Source: Dehalococcoidia bacterium (GTDB taxonomy: Bacteria; Chloroflexota; Dehalococcoidia; UBA2985). Taken from it: a stretch of 9,074 bases of DNA. The position numbers and the translations under genes are program-made. The notes beneath the pieces are model-generated. The model was not told the DNA's origin, searched no databases, and saw only the letters and a list, made by a program, of their open reading frames with translations. Position 1 is the stretch's first letter, and every line of letters begins with the position of its first letter. Shown piece after piece: positions 1 through 6,193 of the stretch. The stretch spans positions 1 through 9,074 of the forward strand of contig JASLXI010000015.1 in assembly GCA_030740415.1 (NCBI GenBank), written 5' to 3'.

Positions 1-1
1 C

Positions 2-1072
2 GAAGGTGCCCTCCTGGGTCCTCTCGAGGGATATCTGACCGACCGCCTGGGGAGCCGACGCATGATCCTGATCGGATTTGGGATTCTCGGAGCGGGATTC
101 GTCGTCTTCAGTTTCGTCCAGGGTGTCATGGGCTACTACATTACCTTCCTGCTCATCTTCGCGGGGGCAGGATTCGGGGGCTTTTTCCCTCTCATAACAG
201 CTATTAACCATTGGTTCCGTCGGCATCGGACCAAGGCCATGGCTATAGGTTTGATTGGTATCAATCTGGGAGCGCTGTTGGCGCCTCTTTTGGGCCGTGC
301 TATGGACTTATATGGATGGAGGACTCTAGCGCTGGGGCTGGGGGTCGGCGTATGGGTGGTAACCGTTCCGATCGCCTTGCTGGTGCGCAACCGCCCCGAA
401 GAGTACGGCCAACGTCCTGATGGCGACACTTCTCCAGACATGGAGGCCTATGAACAGGAGGATTCACTGGAAGACGACGGAAGCTTCACAGTGGGAGAAG
501 CTGTGCGAACAATGGCCTTTTGGGCGATTGCAGCCGCTCACGGGTTCTCGGCGATAGCTTCTGTGACCATGGCTGTCCATATAATCCCTGCCATGACAGA
601 TATTGGAATGTCTCTGGCACAAGCGGGTACGGTGGTGCTCACTTACGGGGTTGCGGGGGTCATCAGCCAATTGGCAAGCGGGTTCTTGGGGGATCGTCTG
701 CCGAAGCCACCATTGATCGCTGTCTTTGTGGTCATCCAGGGAGTGGGGATGTTAGTGGCGGCGACTATCCAGACAGTTTCAGGAGCCTACCTCTTTGCTG
801 TACTCTACGGGGTCGGTCTCGGAGCAAGGATACCTCTGCTGACGGCCATCCGGGGAGACTACTTTGGAACAAAGAACTTCGCCACCATCATGGGTGTTTC
901 CCAAGTGCCCATGAATTTTGCAATGGTGGGGGCGCCTATTGCAGCGGGGTACTTATTTGACACCATGGGAAGCTACACCATCCCCTTTCTCGGACTGGCT
1001 ATATTCAACTTCCTGGGTGCCATTCTAGTCTTGATAGCGCGAAAACCCGCACTCCCTGAGCGGCGCCAATAG
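2..1072 (+). CDS. MFS transporter, OFA/MCT-like (5' truncated by window edge)
   Basis: This is a proton- or solute-coupled secondary transporter of the major facilitator superfamily in the inner membrane. The reading frame is open from base 2, 20 codons before the first ATG at 62. Those codons encode the family's motif A (G-x3-G-x2-TDRLGSRR, bases 23-61), the loop between TM2 and TM3, so the gene starts outside the window and the ATG at 62 is not the true start. About 356 residues are visible, with the rest of the N-terminal bundle, an acidic charged central loop (RPEEYGQRPDGD, then a stretch rich in D and E) and a C-terminal bundle with a second motif-A copy (SGFLGDRLPKP). The glycine-rich helices and the NHWFRRHRTKAMAIG stretch resemble oxalate/formate antiporter and monocarboxylate transporter types. 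The substrate cannot be told. It ends in TAG, followed by about 390 non-coding bases before the next gene. Confidence 0.88.
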   Translation, partial: EGALLGPLEGYLTDRLGSRRMILIGFGILGAGFVVFSFVQGVMGYYITFLLIFAGAGFGGFFPLITAINHWFRRHRTKAMAIGLIGINLGALLAPLLGRAMDLYGWRTLALGLGVGVWVVTVPIALLVRNRPEEYGQRPDGDTSPDMEAYEQEDSLEDDGSFTVGEAVRTMAFWAIAAAHGFSAIASVTMAVHIIPAMTDIGMSLAQAGTVVLTYGVAGVISQLASGFLGDRLPKPPLIAVFVVIQGVGMLVAATIQTVSGAYLFAVLYGVGLGARIPLLTAIRGDYFGTKNFATIMGVSQVPMNFAMVGAPIAAGYLFDTMGSYTIPFLGLAIFNFLGAILVLIARKPALPERRQ

Positions 1073-1081
1073 CACGCTAGA

Positions 1082-1140
1082 CCTGTACAGGGGTAGGGAG
1101 TACGTACTGGATGACAGATGTCCTGACCCCATGATATGGG
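1082..1140. repeat. Cluster of inverted repeats just after the MFS gene
   Basis: Several self-complementary elements lie within 70 bases of the transporter stop: CCTGTACAGG at 1082-1091 and AGTACGTACT at 1099-1108 (both perfect 10-base palindromes), and CCCAT-GAT-ATGGG at 1128-1140. In addition GGGGTAGGGA (1090-1099) can pair with TCCTGACCCC (1121-1130) with one mismatch and one G-U pair. The larger stem could act as a 3' end or weak terminator for the MFS transcript. No T tract follows it, so a classic intrinsic terminator is not supported. Confidence 0.35.
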
Positions 1141-1219
1141 AGTCACGGATCGCTGGTTAGGAGTGGACACTAACTGATATGCGGGTAGGGATAAAGACAG
1201 AAATTGGAATGGTCATCTA

Positions 1220-1327
1220 GGAATCGTTCCAAATCATATAGATCCAATCTATAGCTGGCCCTGTCGCCAGAATAAGCCTGTATGGGAACCCAACGACTCC
1301 CTGGCCGGAGCTACGGATCTGAGATCC
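1220..1327. repeat. Series of short hairpins in the non-coding region upstream of the DUF35 operon
   Basis: Four further inverted repeats are seen: GGAA-TCG-TTCC (1220-1230), TATAGAT-CCA-ATCTATA (1237-1253), CTGGC-N6-GCCAG (1255-1270) and GGATCT-G-AGATCC (1315-1327). No ORF with coding character covers them and no tRNA or T-box consensus is visible. They could be operators, a folded small RNA, or chance. The 7+3+7 element at 1237-1253 is the strongest, and it shares its CCA centre with the long palindrome at 1392-1416. Confidence 0.3.
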
Positions 1328-1391
1328 TTCGGGTTCGTGCAAAGCTTGTTTTCTGGTCCCGAACGGCCCCACAGTTGCTCAACGACTCTAC

Positions 1392-1416
1392 GTGTGGCAA
1401 CTCCAAGTTGCCACAC
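1392..1416. promoter_or_regulatory. Perfect 11+3+11 palindrome, probable operator over the promoter
   Basis: The arm GTGTGGCAACT (1392-1402) and its exact reverse complement AGTTGCCACAC (1406-1416) flank a CCA centre. The right arm contains the -35 box of the promoter driving the DUF35/thiolase operon. A bound dimeric regulator would therefore occlude RNA polymerase, which points to a repressor operator. As RNA on a transcript from upstream it would form a strong hairpin, so a terminator role for MFS-side transcription is the alternative. The bases after it (CCGCTCTTTATG) are only weakly T-rich. No regulator gene is present in the window to match it. Confidence 0.6.
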
Positions 1417-1436
1417 CCGCTCTTTATGTGGATAAT
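1408..1436 (+). promoter_or_regulatory. Sigma70-type promoter of the DUF35-thiolase operon
   Basis: TTGCCA at 1408-1413 (5 of 6 to TTGACA) is separated by exactly 17 bases from GATAAT at 1431-1436 (5 of 6 to TATAAT). The predicted transcript start is near 1442-1445, giving a leader of about 20 bases that carries a perfect Shine-Dalgarno sequence. This is the best promoter in the window. Its -35 half lies within the palindrome at 1392-1416. Confidence 0.65.
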
Positions 1437-1452
1437 ACCTTATCATGGAGTG

Positions 1453-1460
1453 GGAGGTGA
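1453..1460 (+). promoter_or_regulatory. Ribosome binding site fixing the TTG start at 1464
   Basis: GGAGGTGA matches the anti-Shine-Dalgarno sequence over eight bases and sits just before the TTG at 1464. The nearby ATG at 1445 opens only an eight-codon frame ending at 1471. The unusual TTG start is therefore preferred. Confidence 0.7.
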
Positions 1461-1463
1461 GGA

Positions 1464-1877
1464 TTGACTAGGCCTACGCCAGTGCCTGATGACCTAAGCA
1501 GACCCTTCTGGGACGCCTGCAACGAGGGGCGGCTAGTAGTCCAATGCTGTAAGACCTGTGATAGGATGCAGTATCCCCCGGAAAACTCATGCTCAGAGTG
1601 TGGCTCCAAGAGTAGCTTGGAGTGGCATGAAGTGAGCGGTCGAGGCACCATAAACGGCTATGTTGTGGTCCATGACTCCCGGCTCAGGTTGTGGGTCCCG
1701 GACCAGCCCTACAACGTGGCGATTATCCACATCGAGGAAGACCCAACAATAAACTTCTTCTCCAATTTACCGGGAACCCCGGTTGACGAGGTTCCGGTTG
1801 GGGCTAACGTTCAAGTGGAGTTTCTGGACACTGAGGACGGCCAGAAAATTCCCGAGTGGCGAATTGTGACCGATTGA
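1464..1877 (+). CDS. DUF35 zinc-ribbon/OB-fold protein, partner of the thiolase
   Basis: This is a small acyl-CoA-associated accessory protein of 137 residues, a normal DUF35 length. A rubredoxin-like zinc ribbon is formed by C29-x2-C32 and C43-x2-C46, with the family's typical 'QYPPENSCSECGS' spacing. An OB-fold follows (about residues 58-125: GRGTINGYVVVHD, then PYNVAIIHIEED, then VGANVQVEFLD). Members of this family pair with thiolase-fold enzymes, act in steroid side-chain cleavage and acyl-CoA metabolism, and are often needed for partner stability or activity. Here the thiolase-fold gene follows 45 bases downstream in the same operon, so a complex of the two products is the natural inference. 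The start is TTG, chosen because of the perfect Shine-Dalgarno sequence at 1453-1460. Free catalysis by this subunit alone is not expected. Confidence 0.85.
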   Translation: MTRPTPVPDDLSRPFWDACNEGRLVVQCCKTCDRMQYPPENSCSECGSKSSLEWHEVSGRGTINGYVVVHDSRLRLWVPDQPYNVAIIHIEEDPTINFFSNLPGTPVDEVPVGANVQVEFLDTEDGQKIPEWRIVTD

Positions 1878-1922
1878 GTTTCAGACCCGGATTCAAAGAC
1901 ATACCATGAAACGAGGTTGACA

Positions 1923-3251
1923 ATGGCACCGACTCAAAACGCACCAGCATCACTGTATCGAACCCTAGAAGGATTGGGAGTATGGGAGCACAGGGGAAAG
2001 GTAGCCGCGGTGGGCATTGGTCATTCTCCCACTGCGAGGCGCTGGGACGAAAGAGTCGAATCCAGCATAGGCTCTTGGGCTATTCTTGCGCTGCGAAACG
2101 CGATGGAGGACGCGGGGATCTCCCCTGATCAGGTCGATGGATTGGTTGTCGTCCCCGCAGCCACAACAGGGGACCTTTGGGCACCTGCCAATCCAATTCC
2201 CGAGGACTTCGCTAAGACCTATCAACCTACTGAAAACATAAATGATGGCCTCAGCTCTATGAGTGCTGAGTGGTTACTCAATAATATGCCGGAGCTGACA
2301 AATGTCCATTTTACTATGCATGCTCCCACCTGTATGTCTAACGCGGTAGTTGTTGCGGCTCAGGCGGTGGGTGAGGGTCTCACAAACACGTGTCTGGTAC
2401 TGAAAACCTGGAATAATCTGTCCGGTCGTTACGGCCACGATGCAGGCTCGAATTCTTTGGATATCGCCTCTGGCAACTCGCAATGGAGCAATCCCTGGGG
2501 TTGGGGCGCCGCCGCGATAACATATGCCTACCTCTTCGATCAGTATTGCCGCAAATATGGTAAAACCCACGATATGATGGCCCCCTTCGTAGTGAACGAG
2601 AAGAGAAACGGACTACTCTTCCCAGAGGGGTTCTGGGCTCAGCACCGCCCGGAGCCGTTGACCGTAGAGGACTATCTGGCGGCCCGCTGGATAGCTAAGC
2701 CCGCTAACCTCTTCGACTGTGATCTGCCCATTCAGATTGCGGTGGCTTATCTCTTTACAACCGCAGACCGGGCGAAGGACATGAAACAGCACCCGGTCTA
2801 TATCCTCAACCATGCATCGGACAGGACCAAAGTGAAGAGTAGCGTTCAGACGCTGGATGAATGCGAACAGGCCACCGACAGCACAGGGAGGAAGATATAC
2901 GAGGGTGCAGGGATAACCGCTCGAGATCTGTCCTTTGAGAATATGTACGATGGCTACACACTGTTCCACCAGTTCCATATCGAGGGACTAAGATATGCCG
3001 GTATCGAGAGAGGTGAAGCTCTGGATCTTTATCAGACAGATATCACTATCGAGGGACCGAACCCCGTTTCCCCTAGCGGTGGCAATGCAGGTAGTGGACG
3101 CACCCGCACCTGGATGCACACTGACTGCATTCAGCAGCTGCAAGGAAGGGCTGGTGCCCGACAGATAACGAGAAAGGCCGAGATCGGTGTCTCAGGTGGT
3201 CCCACAACCACGGGTGGTAACTTTACGGTCTGGGGAGCAACTCCAGATTGA
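1923..3251 (+). CDS. Thiolase-fold acyl-CoA enzyme (SCP2-thiolase/lipid-transfer protein-like), atypical active site
   Basis: This is a cytosolic thiolase-superfamily protein of 442 residues. The N-terminal half has the usual core (KVAAVGIGHSP, about 26-36; LRNAMEDAGISPDQVDGLVV, about 57-76) and a cysteine at the nucleophile position, PTCMSNA with C137. The C-terminal half has ENMYDGYT (Y342, Y345), as in SCP2/Ltp-type proteins, and NPVSPSGGNAGSGRT, then LQGRAGARQI. Two classical thiolase residues appear to be missing: the GHP histidine is replaced (GRT, R393) and the C-terminal acid/base cysteine is replaced (GVSGG, S424). With the DUF35 gene upstream this recalls the Ltp2-DUF35 retro-aldolases of steroid side-chain degradation, so C-C cleavage of an acyl-CoA is as likely as thiolysis. 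The substrate is unknown. ATG 1923 is chosen because GAGG at 1913-1916 is spaced six bases from it. An in-frame TTG at 1917 is the alternative and would add two residues. Confidence 0.85.
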   Translation: MAPTQNAPASLYRTLEGLGVWEHRGKVAAVGIGHSPTARRWDERVESSIGSWAILALRNAMEDAGISPDQVDGLVVVPAATTGDLWAPANPIPEDFAKTYQPTENINDGLSSMSAEWLLNNMPELTNVHFTMHAPTCMSNAVVVAAQAVGEGLTNTCLVLKTWNNLSGRYGHDAGSNSLDIASGNSQWSNPWGWGAAAITYAYLFDQYCRKYGKTHDMMAPFVVNEKRNGLLFPEGFWAQHRPEPLTVEDYLAARWIAKPANLFDCDLPIQIAVAYLFTTADRAKDMKQHPVYILNHASDRTKVKSSVQTLDECEQATDSTGRKIYEGAGITARDLSFENMYDGYTLFHQFHIEGLRYAGIERGEALDLYQTDITIEGPNPVSPSGGNAGSGRTRTWMHTDCIQQLQGRAGARQITRKAEIGVSGGPTTTGGNFTVWGATPD

Positions 3252-3281
3252 GGCGGGCAAATAGATAGGTCTGACGTTAAT

Positions 3282-3304
3282 CAGGGCAGGGCTAACCTAC
3301 CCTG
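3282..3304 (+). terminator. Possible terminator of the DUF35-thiolase operon
   Basis: CAGGGCAGG (3282-3290) and CCTACCCTG (3296-3304) form a nine-base stem with one mismatch and a five-base loop, 30 bases after the thiolase stop. TTCTGT follows, only a poor T tract. The position and stem fit an intrinsic terminator; the weak tail keeps confidence moderate. Confidence 0.45.
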
Positions 3305-3959
3305 TTCTGTACTACATTTGTGGGTCACTCGCGGCTCTGGCTCTGGGGAGTCCTACCGGTATCCCGGGCGCTTCAATGAAATGGAGAGTACCGCGGATAT
3401 CATCGTGCGAACCCTGTGTACAAAGGCCCGCGTGTCTTGGGTACGCTCCTCTGCTTGCTAGGCTCCTGCGCCCTGTTCTTGGGACGCATTTCTCCTTTCC
3501 TGCACGGCACTCTACCCCTCCCAAGGAGCCTTCACCACCCCTCAACCTCTTTGCCAACTCAGATCCTAAATGTGTCCCATTCTTGCCGACGTTTTACACA
3601 CAGGGCCTTAGATTTCATCAACGCTAGACTGGCCCAAAGTCTCTTATATGGCCGAAGTTTGGGAGCGCCTAAACTAGGTTAGCCTTCGGTGCTCAGCATA
3701 CTCTGTGTTCAGATAGTCTTCAATCAGACATTAGTACTTGATGTTGTGGACAAAGACATTTGCGCAGTCTAGGATGTGTGGGTGACCTCGTCCAGGTGTC
3801 AGTAGAGCGTTTGATTTATGGCCGTATCGGTCATACATGTGGTACTCTAATCTCTGATTCGCCCGCTTCGCGTAATCCCAAGTATTACACATGCTCCCAA
3901 ACGATGGACGCAGACTTTCCACAGATTTAGAGCGAAGGAATACCTGAAGGAAGAATGAA
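3305..3959. other. Long stretch without a convincing gene
   Basis: About 650 bases lie between the thiolase operon and the MoxR operon. No tRNA, rRNA, terminal repeats or clear promoter could be found. Open frames on both strands (for example plus 3416-3682 and minus 3312-3557) overlap each other, have low-complexity P/L/S/R-rich translations and lack ribosome sites, so I do not call them. The only one with protein-like composition is a minus-strand frame, codable from about 3922 down to 3731 (ends HILDCANVFVHNIKY). It could be the tail of a decayed gene, but I recognise no family. CACATG at 3888-3893 and its complement CATGTG at 3836-3841 are noted as a weak distant inverted repeat. The MoxR operon promoter must lie here but I cannot place it. 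Confidence 0.5.
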
Positions 3960-4946
3960 TTGGTCCAAATGACCGCCCAAACCATCGTCACCGCTGCCCG
4001 TAAGATTCAAGATAACATCGAGTTGGTCGTAGTGGGCAAAGCGGAGGTAGTGGAGTTGGTGCTGGTGACGGTCCTGTGTGAAGGGCATGTCCTCATTGAG
4101 GATGTACCGGGCATTGGCAAGACCTTGTTAGCGCGATCCGTCGCTCGCTCCCTGGGATGCACCTTTCGCCGTATTCAGTGCACACCAGACCTGCTCCCAT
4201 CAGACGTAACAGGAACCTATATCTACAATCAGAAGACTAGTGATTTTGAGTTCCGCCCAGGCCCAATTTTTGCCCAGGTGTTGCTGGCAGATGAGATCAA
4301 CCGGGCCACTCCACGGACCCAATCGGCCTTCTTGGAGGCCATGGAGGAACGCCAAGTAACCGCTGAAGGCAATACGAGGCCACTTCTCCGCCCATTTCTG
4401 GTGCTGGCAACCCAGAACCCCGTGGAGTTGGAAGGCACTTTCCCTCTCCCGGAAGCTCAGCTTGACCGATTCCTGATGCGGGTACGAATGGGATACCCCA
4501 ACGAAGAACAGGACGCACTTATTATGGAACGTTTTGCCCAGGTCAACCCCATAGAAGATCTGGACTCGGTGCTCACCGCGGAGCAACTCCTGGAGATACA
4601 GCAGGCCTGTCGTGACGTCTTGGTAGAGCCCGACGTTCGCCAGTACATTATCAAGTTGGTGCATGCCACCCGAGGGCATCCCCAGGTGGAGCTGGGTGCA
4701 AGCCCCCGCGCCATGCTGGGTCTGCTGCGTACGGCGCAGGCTTTGGCAGCTGTCCGGGGTCGCAACTACGTTATCCCAGACGATGTCAAATACCTCGTTC
4801 CCTTTGTGCTGGAGCATCGCATCATACCCCATGCCCAGAGCCATCTACGGGGCCATACCGCTGCCGATATCCTTCAGGAAGTACTGGACACGGTTCCCGT
4901 ACCCGTGGAGCAGGAAGCGATGGTGGAGCCCGGCGCAGGCGACTAG
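3960..4946 (+). CDS. MoxR-family AAA+ ATPase
   Basis: This is a cytosolic AAA+ ATPase of the MoxR group. These proteins act as chaperones in maturation of metalloenzymes or envelope complexes, commonly with DUF58/von Willebrand-type partners. The 328-residue length is typical. Visible motifs are Walker A DVPGIGKT (48-55, K54), Walker B LLADEINRA (108-116, D111/E112), sensor 1 ATQNP (150-154, N153), LPEAQLDRF with the arginine-finger-region R170, and sensor 2 GASPRA (R250). The C-terminal lid ends near 310 and is followed by an acidic tail. The helical start 'IQDNIELVVVGKAEVVE' is classic for the family. The start is TTG 3960, favoured by AAGGAAG at 3947-3953. The in-frame ATG 3969 is the alternative and is 17 bases from that site. 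It is the first gene of the operon with DUF58 and DUF4129. Confidence 0.92.
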   Translation: MVQMTAQTIVTAARKIQDNIELVVVGKAEVVELVLVTVLCEGHVLIEDVPGIGKTLLARSVARSLGCTFRRIQCTPDLLPSDVTGTYIYNQKTSDFEFRPGPIFAQVLLADEINRATPRTQSAFLEAMEERQVTAEGNTRPLLRPFLVLATQNPVELEGTFPLPEAQLDRFLMRVRMGYPNEEQDALIMERFAQVNPIEDLDSVLTAEQLLEIQQACRDVLVEPDVRQYIIKLVHATRGHPQVELGASPRAMLGLLRTAQALAAVRGRNYVIPDDVKYLVPFVLEHRIIPHAQSHLRGHTAADILQEVLDTVPVPVEQEAMVEPGAGD

Positions 4947-4948
4947 AC

Positions 4949-6193
4949 GTGCTGGGTGGTGCATGGCTTTTTGTCACCTTTGTACTGCTGGTGGGAGCCA
5001 TAGCCCTTCAGCAGGTGCTACTCCTCCTGGTGGCACTGCTCTTCTTCACCGCCTCTGGTGTCGCTCGGCTCTGGGCCCATTATGCACTTGAGCGCGTGGT
5101 CTACGGCCGGGGTCTTAGCGCCAACAGGGCCTTCTTCGGCGATACCATAGTATTGGACACACGCCTGGCAAACAGCAAGATCCTTCCCCTGCCCTGGATC
5201 CATGTTAGGGACGAAGTGCCTCAAGATCTGACGTTTCTTAGGCATAAGACCTCCCCCGCCCATAGACAAGGGAGGGCAATTCTATCCAACTTATTCTCCC
5301 TAGGATGGTATCATCGCATCACCCGCCGGTACTCAGTCCAATGTCTGAAACGGGGTTATTTCACCTTTGGACCCGCCAACATAAGGTCCGGAGACCTCTT
5401 TGGCTTTTTCGACAAAGCGACCACCGAGGAGAAACTAGACTACCTACTCGTATACCCCCGGATTGTTCCGTTGGAGGACTTGGGAATACCTTCCAAAGCC
5501 CCTCTCGGAGACATACATGTGAGGCGCCATCTGTTCGATGACCCCGTGCGAGTGGTTACTACCAGGGAATATGCCCCCGGCGATCCCTTGAAGAACATCC
5601 ACTGGAAGGCTACCGCGCGCCTGGGCAGATTGCAGAGCCGTACCTTTGAGCCGACTACTACCGTAGATATCGCCCTGTTCCTGGACGTACGTACCGTCGA
5701 GGCACCCATTTGGGGCCGGGTGGAGCAACTTCTTGAGACGGCGGTCATAGCCACGGCGTCAATCGTCAACCACGCCGTCCGGAATGGGTATCGTGCTGGG
5801 TTGTACGTCAACGAACCTTATCTGTTCAAGCAAGGCCTTATCAAACTCCCGTCTTCTGACCACCCTGACCAGCTTCAGCGAGTGCTGGAAGCGTTAGCCC
5901 AAGTCCAGGGCTGGCCCGCTCTTCCCCTGGAGCAGCTGTTGAACAGGGAGGCACGTAATGTCCACGGGGCCGCCACCTTGGCGGTGGTCACTGCAGAGCT
6001 CAGTGAATCACTTCTGGCCTCTCTCCATCGCTTCCGAAGGGCTGGAAGGCGAGTGGTGCTGGTCCTGGTGGGAGAACAATGGAGAGGCGTCAGCCTGGGC
6101 AGCATCCCTGTATACCACGTCTCCGACCGGGTGGATTGGCGCGACTTGGAATCGGTGCAATTGGATCAGGTACGTCAGGAGGAGCAGCGGTGA
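4949..6193 (+). CDS. DUF58 domain membrane-anchored protein
   Basis: This protein of 414 residues is of the DUF58 family, the usual partner of MoxR ATPases. The first about 36 residues form a hydrophobic hairpin (GAWLFVTFVLLVGAIAL, then QQVLLLLVALLFFTASG) that anchors it in the membrane, with the rest expected in the cytosol. A beta-rich region (about 55-145, including LKRGYFTFGPANIRSGDLFGFF in parts) precedes the DUF58 signature REYAPGDPLKNIHWKATAR (206-224). A von Willebrand A-like segment follows (VDIALFLDVRT, D246), in which the standard DxSxS metal site is not intact; this is common in the family. The start is GTG 4949, only two bases after the MoxR stop, with no strong ribosome site, so translational coupling is likely. 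Its exact cellular role is not known beyond association with MoxR systems. Confidence 0.88.
   Translation: MLGGAWLFVTFVLLVGAIALQQVLLLLVALLFFTASGVARLWAHYALERVVYGRGLSANRAFFGDTIVLDTRLANSKILPLPWIHVRDEVPQDLTFLRHKTSPAHRQGRAILSNLFSLGWYHRITRRYSVQCLKRGYFTFGPANIRSGDLFGFFDKATTEEKLDYLLVYPRIVPLEDLGIPSKAPLGDIHVRRHLFDDPVRVVTTREYAPGDPLKNIHWKATARLGRLQSRTFEPTTTVDIALFLDVRTVEAPIWGRVEQLLETAVIATASIVNHAVRNGYRAGLYVNEPYLFKQGLIKLPSSDHPDQLQRVLEALAQVQGWPALPLEQLLNREARNVHGAATLAVVTAELSESLLASLHRFRRAGRRVVLVLVGEQWRGVSLGSIPVYHVSDRVDWRDLESVQLDQVRQEEQR
6177..6184 (+). promoter_or_regulatory. Ribosome binding site fixing the GTG start at 6190
   Basis: AGGAGGAG lies five bases before GTG 6190, inside the end of the DUF58 gene. 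This GTG overlaps the DUF58 TGA as GTGA (6190-6193), a common operon arrangement. It favours 6190 over the earlier in-frame ATG at 6079, which would make a charged, non-family leader inside the DUF58 gene. Confidence 0.7.

Noticed and set aside
62..64. ATG 62 as the start of the MFS gene
   Set aside because: The frame continues upstream to the window edge and encodes the conserved motif-A loop, so the gene is truncated by the window.
1321..1345. GGGTTCGTGC as the T-arm of a tRNA
   Set aside because: No matching acceptor stem, D-arm or anticodon arm can be built around it.
1282..1467. 61-codon plus-strand frame before the DUF35 gene
   Set aside because: It crosses the palindrome and promoter, has no ribosome site and shows no coding character.
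3312..3682. Overlapping small frames on both strands after the thiolase
   Set aside because: They have low-complexity translations, mutual overlap, no ribosome sites and no recognisable motifs.
4200..4844. Long minus-strand frame opposite the MoxR gene
   Set aside because: It is a shadow of a clearly coding plus-strand gene with intact AAA+ motifs; the antisense translation shows no family features.
6079..6189. N-terminal extension of the DUF4129 protein from ATG 6079
   Set aside because: It lies wholly inside the DUF58 gene, reads as a proline/arginine/glycine-rich leader, and the GTG at 6190 has a strong ribosome site and a typical GTGA overlap.
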